Shown piece after piece: positions 59,201-64,000 of a stretch of DNA of 64,000 bases. Under the pieces are notes generated by a model. That model worked only from the letters and a program-made list of their open reading frames with translations, did not search any database and was not told the DNA's origin. The stretch comes from Steromphala cineraria (lineage: Eukaryota > Mollusca > Gastropoda > Trochida > Trochidae). Within the stretch, counting starts at the first letter, position 1; each line of letters starts with the position of its first letter. A program made the translations under genes and the position numbers. The stretch covers positions 17,430,093 to 17,494,092 of the forward strand of contig OU744727.1 in assembly GCA_916613615.1 (NCBI GenBank), written 5' to 3'.

Positions 59201-60847
59201 GGCCTTTTGACGCTGCTAGACCTAAGTTCGGCTTTTGATACTATCGATCATCAGCGACTCATAGAAAAACTTGAGAGCGACTTTCACATTGGGGGAACTG
59301 CTCTGTGTGGTTTCATTCCTACTTAACGGACAGGTATCAATCTGTTGTAATAAAAGGTCAGTTTTCGAACAAGATCCAACTCACTTGCGGGGTACCCCAA
59401 GGGTCGGTCCTTGGACCAATTCTTTTCTCCCTTTATATCAAGGAACTCGGCTCTATCATCGACCTCCATCGTTTTGACCGTCACCAGTATGCTGATGATT
59501 CGCAGCTTTACAGATTCTTCCCTCCTGATCCAGTGCAAACATCTCATGCTCTGAAAGATCTTGGTCTTTGTTGCGACGAGGTGAAGCAATGGATGTTCCA
59601 GAATAAGTTGAAACTCAACAGTGCCAAAACTGAGTGTATTCTTATTGGGAAAGCAAGGCATAGGAAGCAGTGTGAGGCAGACTCTTTTCAATTTGACGGA
59701 TCGTGCATCAGCTTTGCAGAGAAGGTCAGAGATTTAGGTGTCATCATAGATGCTGATCTGTCACTTGATGATCACATCTCCCACATTGTACAGTCCTCAT
59801 TCATGTCCCTCAGGAATATTGGAACCATCAGACGGTATCTCACCAGAAGCTCTGCTGCTACCCTCATCCTCTCTCTTGTAGTCTCAAAACTCGACTACTG
59901 TAACAGCCTACTGATCGGTGCCACCAAATCTCAGCTACAAAGATTGCAGCGAGTACAAAATACCGCCGCTCGTATTGCCACACGTACGAGAAAGTATGAA
60001 CACATCAGTCCTGTTCTCCAATCCCTCCACTGGCTACCAGTAGAACAACGTGTTTTGTTCAAGTTGTTATGCATTGTGTTTCGCTGCCTCACTGGCTTTG
60101 CTCCTGTGTACCTCTCCAGTTTAGTCAGTCCTTATGTACCTTCCCGGCCGCTGAGGTCTCAACATCAAAATCTCCTGACAGTTCCAAAAGTACGATCAAG
60201 TTTACATGGACGCCGTACCTTCTCCTACTCAGCTGCTGTTGAGTGGCATAAACTACCTGAAAATCTCCACCTTTGCACTGAACTCTCCTCATTTAGAAGA
60301 CAACTCAAGACCCACCTGTACAAATCTGCTTTCCCTAGTGATACTCAATAATCCCTTCAATGAACTGTAAATAGTGTATATACTGACCAGGGAACTCTGT
60401 TTATTGTGCGCTTTGAGCATGGCACTAACATGGACACATGCGCAATATAAATAGCCTATTATTATTATTATTTTTCGTATTGGCCCAGTTACAGGTTCTC
60501 GGTCTGCTGTATTGGCCCTTGGCTTCGCCTCGGGCCAATACAGCAGACCTTGAACCTGTAACTGGACCAATACGGAAAAACTGGATTAATAACATTATAA
60601 TATAAGCATATTTACCATGATGGGTTGGTTCCCGGAAGTTGAGTTTAGAAGCAGCTGTCCCCATATAGTCTGTGGGGAAATGAAGTTTGCATATCAACAT
60701 CACTTTATCAAAGTTAGAATATGAACATGTCATTCTTCCACAAGGATCTTTGTTCGTTTGCCTATCATATGAGCGACTGCTTCTATCTGCAAGTTCTTTG
60801 TGTCCATACAGAGATACACAAAGAAGCAGGGTCTGTATACCAGCCAT
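32141..60847 (-). CDS. Family copy C: secreted, propeller-like protein of unknown function (7 exons)
   Basis: Exons 60847-60616, 58046-57930, 52852-52640, 46391-46214, 35882-35764, 35053-34882 and 32222-32141 join to 1,113 nt, one open frame of 370 residues. All borders are GT/AG and phases run 1,1,1,2,1,2. MAGIQTLLLCVSLYG looks like a signal peptide. Residues 35-60 hold a short Cys segment (CGRMTCSYSNFDKVMLICK), residues 78-116 a Lys-rich linker, and about 117-370 several strands resembling YWTD propeller blades (GRLYHFDDSLKKH; FCIDKQNRLIFYL; ISSINYKGQNLLKY). AATAAA follows the stop by about 45 nt (32095-32090). I do not recognise a named family; the propeller reading is inference. All six introns are accounted for below, most of them by transposons or satellites. 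Confidence 0.75.
32223..34881 (-). other. Intron 6 of copy C
   Basis: 2.66 kb. The part 33552-34490 carries two clusters of a TAGAGTCATTTGAG-like word (separate entry). The rest is AT-rich with no recognised element, although 32960-33260 is GC-richer and looks like decayed transposon sequence. Confidence 0.6.
33552..34490. repeat. Clusters of a TAGAGTCATTTGAG-type word
   Basis: Two clusters (33552-33836 and 34291-34490) repeat variants of TAGAGTYATTTGAGRCTRGGC roughly 15 times at irregular spacing. The block AGAGTCATTTGAGACTGGGC followed by GTTTCCCT is nearly identical in both. Parts are palindromic (CCTAGGCCCATATGACTCTA). The unit is not a simple tandem repeat. Confidence 0.7.
34882..35053 (-). 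CDS. Copy C exon 6
   Basis: 172 nt, phase 1 to 2, acceptor GTCATTCAG, donor GAAAGG|GTAAGA. Encodes YYMCKHGKPYRLQYN, a basic stretch and FIAVGDKIVLLTEKG; copy A's exon reads CYRCNRHQPWRYQYD and FIRVGEEMVIGRTDR. Confidence 0.76.
35764..35882 (-). CDS. Copy C exon 5
   Basis: 119 nt, phase 2 to 1, acceptor TAATTTCAG, donor TTGAAG|GTAAAT. Encodes LIFYLSLDYFISSINYKGQ and ends FEVEG; copy A has LVFYQSTRNYMYISSIDYRG and IEVEG. It lies just 30 bp from the 5' LTR of the intronic retrotransposon. Confidence 0.78.
35912..37507 (+). repeat. 5' LTR (1,596 bp)
   Basis: TGTGGCAG...CTACA. Identical to the 3' LTR up to 37216 except for one A/G difference at 37145. It then has about 275 bp (37217-37491) absent from the 3' copy, including AATAAA at 37444-37449, before the shared AGTCAACCCTGCTACA end. 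Confidence 0.95.
35999..36181 (+). other. Small hydrophobic ORF inside the 5' LTR
   Basis: A 60-residue frame with two hydrophobic stretches (LLALFLLFSGVTAFTVHYL and LPLFYLLLG), preceded by an acceptor-like TTTATTCCAG at 35978-35987. It is repeated unchanged in the 3' LTR (44459-44641). It may be chance, because LTR identity explains its duplication. Confidence 0.3.
37511..37528 (+). other. Primer-binding site, tRNA-Lys type
   Basis: TGGCGCCCGAACAGGGAC lies three bases after the 5' LTR. It is complementary to the 3' end of the tRNA-Lys that also primes lentiviruses (established knowledge). It marks the start of minus-strand DNA synthesis. Confidence 0.92.
37529..38878 (+). other. Untranslated leader of the retrotransposon
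   Basis: About 1.35 kb between the primer site and gag with no long ORF. From about 38570 it is rich in GGATAC words. A packaging signal would be expected here, but I cannot identify one. Confidence 0.6.
38879..40003 (+). CDS. gag: Gag polyprotein
   Basis: 374 residues. The middle (about residues 75-240) has the helical capsid-like pattern of Ty3/gypsy and PNMA-type Gag proteins (PRIPHFSGD...YDVWRYHVD; LRGMLWTGL). A Lys/Glu-rich stretch and a Gln/Tyr-rich segment follow, then one zinc knuckle CWRCGQVGHMQYTC (CX2CX4HX4C) near residue 338. Gag assembles the particle and binds the RNA. It ends at TAG 40001-40003 within the start of pol, after an in-frame frameshift heptamer. No disabling change is seen. 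Confidence 0.92.
   Translation: MFFTDQEVRNMLEVFRRQKERPRANTPEEFEEWLQRLSTQLDSSLTQTATEGITENDESIATPVVCKEAPRIPHFSGDRNGKDTPYDVWRYHVDTVLDSNIYTQEIKEQSVRDSLKGEAAKIQANMRPGSDFSTLLKKMRIVFGTVERQETRMAQFYSAKQQEDEDVSQWGCRLEELLTHAIKDSPQSHYDTEEMLRGMLWTGLRPSLKDISGHKYTTIQDFDSLMEALRVIENDQVYQEHNPSITDARVKMTTEQEPEWKKEMSDVKAMLSKLTTEITDMKTSATRNPATPQLCRETSYSAYQGQGQEQGYPYYNQEWQDPTQEYRAQEPKQGPTCWRCGQVGHMQYTCTIRMDHTRYGQALNWHRPMGRGRL
39964..39970 (+). promoter_or_regulatory. -1 ribosomal frameshift heptamer T TTA AAC
   Basis: TTTAAAC sits in the gag frame exactly as T|TTA|AAC, the canonical X XXY YYZ form. Nine bases downstream begins a short hairpin (CCTAT 39980-39984 with ATAGG 40000-40004) that includes the gag stop. 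Pol is in the -1 frame, so slippage here would give Gag-Pol. Confidence 0.85.
39970..44340 (+). CDS. pol: Pol polyprotein (protease, RT, RNase H, integrase)
   Basis: The frame is open from 39886 and is probably entered by -1 frameshift near 39970; no own start codon is needed. Residue numbers from 39886: protease LLDTGATVSVL (Asp77); reverse transcriptase KDGKLRMCVDYRQLN and YLDD (524-527); RNase H HTDAS (Asp683) and TDNNPL; integrase HHCC zinc finger from His935 (GHPGRDRTH, CDRC), catalytic Asp1001, Asp1060 and Glu1096 (D-35-E); then a GPY/F-like module near KWEEEPYIIL. After this comes an unusual tail of about 190 residues, Pro- and Glu/Asp-rich, with RRSARDRNR near its end. No stop or frameshift within pol, so the enzymes look intact. 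Confidence 0.95.
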   Translation: MAQAYGQGPPIGLFERPKTRKNRVPDGLVGSSNEVTVTIEGITTTALLDTGATVSVLAQSFYDAHLSHLPIEPLDNMLNIECAGGEALPYSGYVVVNLQTSGIARAEPISCMFLISSDTKYNSRVPALIGTNILEYLITGCKATHGVKFLQKAALFTPWYLAFRMMTIRERELQRNGGKIGLVKCNEICNIIIPANSQVIIKGQVIQPVNYPKVCALLQPSNSATIHKDIDVAPTIMDYNWEDPGQVDVHLSNITTQTIVVKPKAVLCELHPVLFEGKIPHQTEDERSLLEQVDVRQENVTQAELDQGIKLILKYKDIFSKGDNDLGHSNLVRHRIDLIDDIPFKQRHRRIPPGMFDEVHSHLQQLLSAGIIRPSHSPWSSNVVLVRKKDGKLRMCVDYRQLNQRSLKDNYALPRIDELLDCLGGMKYFSVLDMKSGYHQVELLEEHKERTAFTVGPLGFYEFNRMPFGLCNASATYQRLMEQCLSELHLKICLIYLDDLIIFSRTYEEHLERLECVFQRLQECGLKLAPKKCKFFKNKVRYIGYIVSESGIEADPEKVEKISDWPTPTTPEEVRRFLGFAGYYRKFVKNFSTIARPLSELMPKTNKKTRSKQTKVEWKWGPQQEATFQELKQHLTEPPVLGYVDFDQPFELHTDASTHGLGAVLYQQQEGAPQVIAYASRGLNKSERNYSAHKLEFLCLKWAITEKFHDYLYGHRFTVLTDNNPLTYVLTSAKLDATGHRWLAALSAYDFTISYRPGKANTDADTLSRLPKEEDCSQGHISTESFGAICNMVSVPSLVESVSSETDIVEDIPEIREETCDINARDWRRAQARDPALDSIMAHLRNGTRPKYNAINTDPEMTSLFKHFNNFKLQRGVLYRITTTNGEKFEQLVLPTRCRQSVLRCLHDQVGHPGRDRTHSLIRERFFWPGMTKDIERHVQTCDRCLRRKASTSVRAPLVNISTTQPLELVCMDFLTLEPSKGGQQHILVVTDHFTRYAQAYPTKNMTAKTTAEVFFRNFIVHYGLPKRIHSDQGANFEGHLMQELCNLTGMSKSRTTPYHPMGNGMTERFNRTLLDMLGTLDTDKKKDWKTHVGPLVHTYNSTRHETTGYSPFFLMYGRHPRLPVDLAFGLDIEPGKSKTLSQYTKALRERLRQAYDLATENAKKSQGRQKKNYDTKARAAGLEIGDRVLVKIVAFEGKHKIADKWEEEPYIILKQPDPLIPVYVVGKETGGGHQRTLHRNLLLPIGYLSAPDVPVPKPRPRKQRNTVKPPTPGPQPKDNLEDTVSENLEDEEFIPVTLPEPSVSDEEPSDRPTEDEEVEVLSDAAPEEDVTEAAREGAVDDVDDGAEVTDPDIGQDVATSSEAADEEESQEQPASPQPGEPLGGEAAAPGPRRSARDRNRQQWQRSGDYVMAASAEPDWKVRAEYLGTLLAKGVFAATGTKATDALVDIITGKNT
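44358..44369 (+). other. Polypurine tract
   Basis: GGAGGAGGGAAG ends two bases before the 3' LTR. It is the expected primer for plus-strand DNA synthesis. Confidence 0.85.
44372..45692 (+). repeat. 3' LTR (1,321 bp, internally deleted)
   Basis: Begins TGTGGCAG and ends GCTACA. It matches the 5' LTR through 45676, then jumps to AGTCAACCCTGCTACA, omitting the 5'-LTR segment 37217-37491. Only one substitution (G at 45605) was seen elsewhere. Confidence 0.95.
46214..46391 (-). CDS. Copy C exon 4
   Basis: 178 nt, phase 1 to 2, acceptor TTTTTATTAG, donor AACAG|GTAAAT. Contains LHLDRKNNIL, the counterpart of VQLDRKNSIL in copy A, and ends FCIDKQNR. Confidence 0.72.
46487..46838 (-). mobile_element. 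TTAA MITE, copy H (full length)
   Basis: In intron 3 of copy C. Terminal repeats AGGGGCAATAGCACG and CGTGCTACTGCCCCT, TTAA at 46483-46486 and 46839-46842. Confidence 0.85.
47088..47158 (+). repeat. Orphan unit of the 71-bp satellite
   Basis: One diverged unit (TTTTGGTGAAGCTCTACAAA ... GGGTTATAGAATTACAAGAA) directly left of the pearl-like element; the main array resumes directly to its right at 48713. Confidence 0.8.
47159..48712 (+). mobile_element. Pearl-like element 1 (about 170-bp units plus GACGG tract)
   Basis: Left end ACATACCCCCGC and right end GCGGGGGTATAA are inverted. Between them are about seven units of about 170 bp, recognised by GTTTCCATGGAAACCGCAAAA, CTCAAAAGGCACA and GATCATGGTTGACATG words, and then a (GGACGGAC)n-type tract at 48606-48668. 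Core repeats followed by an ACGG microsatellite are the hallmark of bivalve pearl elements and the BIV160 satellite; these are thought to be non-autonomous Helitron-related elements. No ORF is meaningful. Confidence 0.75.
48713..51660 (+). repeat. 71-bp satellite array (about 41 units)
   Basis: Unit ACAATATTGTGGTGAAGCTC, TACAAAGTATATGATATGTT, ATACAAAGGGTTATAGAATT, ACAACAATTAC. Copies differ at few sites: GGTGAAG/CTTGAAG/CGTGAAG, GCTC/TTTT and GGTTATAG/GGTAATAG. Variants recur in order, suggesting amplification of multi-unit blocks. The last unit decays at 51640-51670. In intron 3 of copy C. Confidence 0.95.
51661..52639 (-). other. Unique part of intron 3 of copy C
   Basis: AT-rich sequence between the satellite and exon 3. 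No further element recognised. Confidence 0.5.
52640..52852 (-). CDS. Copy C exon 3: first propeller-like blades
   Basis: 213 nt, phase 1 to 1, acceptor ATGTTTTAG, donor TCAAAG|GTAACA. Encodes GFFAFTHGRLYHFDDSLKKH and onward to FHFRKV; copy A (16552-16340) is identical in length and reads GFFVKMPRHLYYFDKSLSKH and FHFRKV. Confidence 0.78.
53410..55835 (+). mobile_element. Pearl-like element 2 (about 14 units of 171 bp plus GACGG tract)
   Basis: Left end ATATCCCACCGGT and right end ACCGGTGGGATA are inverted. Units repeat every 170-171 bp (CTGCTCCGGAAAC at 53681, 53852, 54022, 54193, 54364, 54535 and on to 55731) and share GTTTCCATGGAAA and CAAAAGGCACCACTT with element 1. A (GGAC)n tract lies at 55754-55775. 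Long reading frames across it are just the repeat translated. In intron 2 of copy C. Confidence 0.8.
55836..56955. other. Unique part of intron 2 of copy C
   Basis: No gene or element recognised in about 1.1 kb of AT-rich sequence. Confidence 0.5.
56957..57510 (+). repeat. 20-bp minisatellite (about 28 units)
   Basis: Unit GAAATTACCACTCYATATTT, with a few units shortened to GAAATTACCATATTT (near 57008 and 57081) and rare substitutions (TTAGCA, TCTCTATT). In intron 2 of copy C, 420 bp from exon 2. Confidence 0.95.
57930..58046 (-). CDS. Copy C exon 2: basic linker
   Basis: 117 nt, phase 1 to 1, acceptor TATCGTAG, donor AATCAG|GTAAAT. Encodes SGFSIDDHRTTKKKILSKSS followed by TTFISYEKL and a run of Lys, Arg and Gln. 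Copy A has the same length and the same end (RRKSG). Confidence 0.7.
58340..58430 (+). repeat. CTGGGCCAATAC-repeat segment left of the LINE
   Basis: Contains four near-copies of CTGGGCCAATACRAG spaced about 20 bp apart. The complement (CGTATTGGCCCAG) reappears immediately right of the LINE at 60476, so the LINE seems to sit inside an inverted-repeat element. Confidence 0.6.
58573..60471 (+). pseudogene. 5'-truncated CR1/L2-like LINE with broken RT ORF
   Basis: Plus strand, antisense to copy C (intron 1). Pieces in order: DVFLDYFTDKIS; 58791-59129 with LDPIPTGLV and NYRPVSNLPF; NHSTETALTRVLND and LLDLSSAFDTIDH in another frame; 59305-60351 with VPQGSVLGPILFSLY, the YADD active site in HQYADDSQLY, and the C-terminal LVSPYVPSRPLRSQ and FRRQLKTHLY. 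At least three frameshifts (about 58665, 59132 and 59300) inactivate it. It ends in a (TTA)n tail at 60456-60471. No endonuclease is present. Confidence 0.88.
60471..60580. repeat. Long hairpin next to the LINE tail
   Basis: Arms TTTTTCGTATTGGCCCAGTT... and ...ACTGGACCAATACGGAAAAA pair over about 48 bp around a 13-base loop (TTGGCTTCGCCTC). In intron 1 of copy C. Confidence 0.8.
60616..60847 (-). CDS. Copy C exon 1: signal peptide and Cys segment
   Basis: ATG in ACACAATGG context, 77 codons plus one base, donor CATG|GTAAAT. The block FDKVMLICKL is the best conserved part of the family, and relics of it occur at 17920, 19810, 10835 and 23275. Confidence 0.75.
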
Positions 60848-62562
60848 TGTGAGTAGAATAATACTGTTTTATCTAACATGTAACAAATGCCATTTTCATT
60901 TTCGTACAGATTCTCGTCTCAGAGGCACAAACAAGACTACATCATTTTACATTTTTAAATATGCTGTTTGCAGTAATGACATATTTAGTTACAACATTTA
61001 TACCATTATAATACTTCTAGAATAAGATGCAATGTATATTTCATTGTAATTGAAAGTTTTATAGGGGCTTTTGTATAAAAGGGGCAATTTAAAATCTGAG
61101 AACGAGAATTTTATCCGAATTTTAATTCATTTTGAATTTACAGAAACATAAAACATAGTCTCAAATTAACCACAAATCTTGCAATTGTTTTTTTATGACA
61201 AACTATCATTTGAGAGTCGACGTTAATACATTTTCATCGAGAACAAATTGAAAGTTGTGATTATCTGTTTAAAACATATCATAATTAGAAAATGTACATC
61301 CAATACTTTCTACTGACATAAACAATAAAAATTCGTAAATAAATCATCAATGATCAGTTTAAAGGCCCGTAGTATAAGATAAAGTAAAACGATTCATAGT
61401 TATTTTTTTTATTAATATGTTTACATACGTGTGTCATACGCAAGCATTTTCATGGCGTGAAAGGGAGATCGATAAAGAAGCCATTGGGTTATAAAATAGT
61501 TTTTATTTAAACATCTAAACCATTGGTTTTAAAATAGTTTTTACTATGAGTTTCATAAACATCTTTTAACATCCTTCCATATCATCATCTTCCCACGACA
61601 ATGTGAAAACGTATCGAGCAACTCCTCGTTTAGACCTTGCCATCACAAGGTAGAAAACTGGTGATCCGGAGCAGCGACACCTGTTGTGATCACTAGTTAC
61701 GCCCCTTATCAGCTCTTTCAACAATAGCCAATGAAATTGCTGTTTACATTCGGAACAAATTCAAAATAATAACAGACGATCTTTTTTAAATCTATCCGAG
61801 TGAAATTTAATTTTAAACTTCAATACGCATGGTTGTTTTCCAATCTGATTAAAATCAAATCATTGATTCGCTCCCTTATTTTATTTATGTTATGTTGTTA
61901 CTGGTCACTTATCTACGATCTGACGGAATCCCGTAGAGGTCCATGTCCACCGGAAGTAAATTTCAACCCGTCACGGTTGCGCTTTCAAAGTTGTGAAAGT
62001 AGATTAAAGGTTCAAACATCATCACTTTTCTTTGTAACGCGGAAAATGCCGAGGTTTTCTGAATGTTTTGGTACGCTTGATTTGCTACATCAACATGAAA
62101 GCAGTATGTTTGTTAACATCCTTGTCGTCGGAATTATTAAAATATGATCAAATCTCAGATTGTCGGAAACTAGATACGATATTTCTGTAAATCTTATGCA
62201 TATCATACGTGTTGTAAAATTAATAATCCTGTGATACATTACAATCTAGATTATGATCGAAATCAAATGATACAAGATTGAGAAAAAATCATGAAATACC
62301 AATATTGTTTTCTTTGAAGTACAACCTTAATCTTTAATTAACTGATAATTATATTGTTTTCTCAAAACATCTTAGTCACACGTTTTGCGGTGAGATTTGC
62401 AGGATATGAAGATTAGTTTAAAAGAAGACTTTAAATTGAGTTCTTGAAAATACTACTCAAATTCAGGCCCGTAAAATGCATACAGCTATTATACAAAATT
62501 CACCATGAAATGCTGATCATTATGGATCTTAAATTCTATTCTATCTTTTCACGTACCTTATA
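60848..62562. other. 5' flank of copy C
   Basis: Presumed promoter side of the minus-strand gene. No core element is distinct. From about 61560 to 62150 the sequence is GC-richer and transposon-like; the plus frame 61800-62147 has no family signature. Confidence 0.4.
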
Positions 62563-63427
62563 TATACACAAAGAACTTAATTAAACACCCCCCTATTTTG
62601 AAAAATGAATTTGGGTGCTTTTGGACTATTTGGATTAATTTGATGTATTGACCACTCCAGATATAACAATTGCTTTGTTATTGACTATTTAATGGAACTA
62701 AAAATCGCTAAAGTGCAAAAATAATGAAACCACTGAAATTTTGCCAAATATAACTATTGTCAAAGTGGGAAAACTACAATTTAACTTTGGATGTTAGGAA
62801 TGAAAAATAACATTTCTGGTCCCTAGTTGACATTCATACACTAAAACCCTTTTTAACATGCAAGATAAGAGAATAGTAAGACAGTAAATTTTCAGTACTT
62901 TTTTCATCAAAAATTGATAAAATCTCTACAATCTTAACATTTGTGAGTAAATTTGAGATTCCTTGAGTTGAACTTGTTGATCAAACACTTCTCCTTCCTT
63001 TAGATAAGCCATTATCTTTGACAGTGACCAATTAATGTCTTTGTGAAGTTTTCTTTAAATTCGATATTTGATAATTTTGTGATTTCGAAGGTTCATACTG
63101 TTTTAACGGTAGACTTTTGCTATGGGGTTATTTACCAAAAAGTCATCAATTCACTCAAGAGAATGATAATAATCACATTACAGCAAAAAATATTGACTTT
63201 CATTTCAAATTTTCGGGTAACATGCATTTTGACTAAAAAATACCAAGTATTTGTAAAGCCAGTAATTCAGTGAATCATAAACCGAGTGAAGTTTTCGTTT
63301 CCACTCTGCTAGATGATCGTTCTTTTAAAACATCCTTATTGTTTGCCTGTTCATTTGTTTTGTTTATTATTAGCAGTATTTTTCTGTTTGAAAAAGTGGG
63401 GGTGCTTAATTAAGTTCTTTGTGTATA
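62563..63427. mobile_element. TIR element with TA flanks (about 865 bp)
   Basis: Left end TACACAAAGAACTTAATTAA followed by ACACCCCC, and right end GGGGGTGCTTAATTAAGTTC followed by TTTGTGTA, are inverted over about 28 bp with TA on both sides. A TA target suggests a Tc1/mariner-type MITE. The interior is AT-rich without a transposase. Confidence 0.7.
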
Positions 63428-64000
63428 CTTGATTATCAACAAATTTCCGGATTTTTATAGCTTTGCAAAGAATTCAGAAGCGTTTTGTCAGTGTCAGTGA
63501 CATATCCGCTTTTAAACATAACATGTGTAATGAAACTTTTATGGTTATTACAAAACTCGGTCATAAGTAATCAAACGTATTTTTTTCCAAAACAACGGTT
63601 CTAGTCGGGTTGCAAATCAAGTAAGCCCCTTGCAATGCCGACGCGCTCATGCAGCCCTCAGTAGCTTATTTCCATGTGTAGACACAGTGATTTACAATGG
63701 ATAGCCAGACACACCAAAGCCTGTGCACCTATATTTGTAGGTTTTGTTAGATGAATTATTACAAAGCATTTATAGCAGCGTTAATTATTTTATCGATACG
63801 CCGAAATGACGGAGGAAGATGGAATCTGATTGGTCGCATCAGGACCGACCCTACAAACTGATTGACTGTCAAATTCGGGGTCATTTCCTGTTCAAAGTTC
63901 ACCTGGACATGGTTCTCTACAGGACTCCGTCAGATCTTAGATTGGTGACAAGTAACAACATAATATGAAACAAGAGAGAGAATCTAAGATTTGATTTCAA
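63428..64000. other. Right edge of the window
   Basis: No gene recognised. CAGATCTTAGATT (63930) and GAATCTAAGATTTG (63981) are inverted and resemble the inner ends of the foldback element at 9493, so a related element may begin here. Confidence 0.4.

Noticed and set aside
61800..62147. Plus-strand 115-residue frame
   Set aside because: No recognisable motif; the sequence around it looks like decayed repeat.

Overview
The window is eukaryotic and almost certainly from a bivalve mollusc or a close relative. It is AT-rich and intron-rich. It carries two elements built like the bivalve 'pearl'/BIV160 repeats (about 170-bp tandem units ending in a GACGG microsatellite), many small inverted-repeat elements and a young Ty3/gypsy retrotransposon. 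All gene calls rest on hand translation, splice-site reading and intron-phase bookkeeping; no search was run.

Layout. (1) 1-720: two abutting copies of a TTAA-flanked MITE. (2) 1077-5209, minus strand: a four-exon gene for a secreted IgGFc-binding-domain protein with a C-terminal EGF domain. (3) 5841-10503: more MITEs, then a duplicated segment holding a 2.1-kb inverted-repeat composite; inside that lies a LINE fragment, and inside the LINE a foldback element. (4) 12451-18118, minus strand: a seven-exon pseudogene (copy A) of an unnamed secreted-protein family. (5) 18119-31990: degenerate and duplicated pieces of the same locus (copy B keeps only a last exon), a Tc1-like relic, LINE relics and several foldback elements. 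(6) 32141-60847, minus strand: an apparently intact member of the family (copy C; seven exons, 370 residues). Its introns hold a complete LTR retrotransposon (35912-45692), a 71-bp satellite, two pearl-like elements, a 20-bp minisatellite and a LINE. (7) 60848-64000: 5' flank of copy C with one further TIR element.

The family in copies A, B and C is the most interesting host biology. Exon lengths and intron phases are kept between A and C, and splicing C at the predicted sites gives one continuous reading frame. The protein has a signal peptide, a short Cys-containing segment, a basic linker and about 250 residues that look like a small beta-propeller (YWTD-like). Copy A has a nonsense codon in exon 2 and a 1-nt frameshift in exon 4.

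The retrotransposon has a tRNA-Lys-type primer site, gag, and pol in the -1 frame with an in-frame T TTA AAC slippery heptamer in the overlap. Its LTRs differ by one substitution over about 1.3 kb, but the 3' LTR lacks about 275 bp that include the only AATAAA noticed in the 5' LTR.
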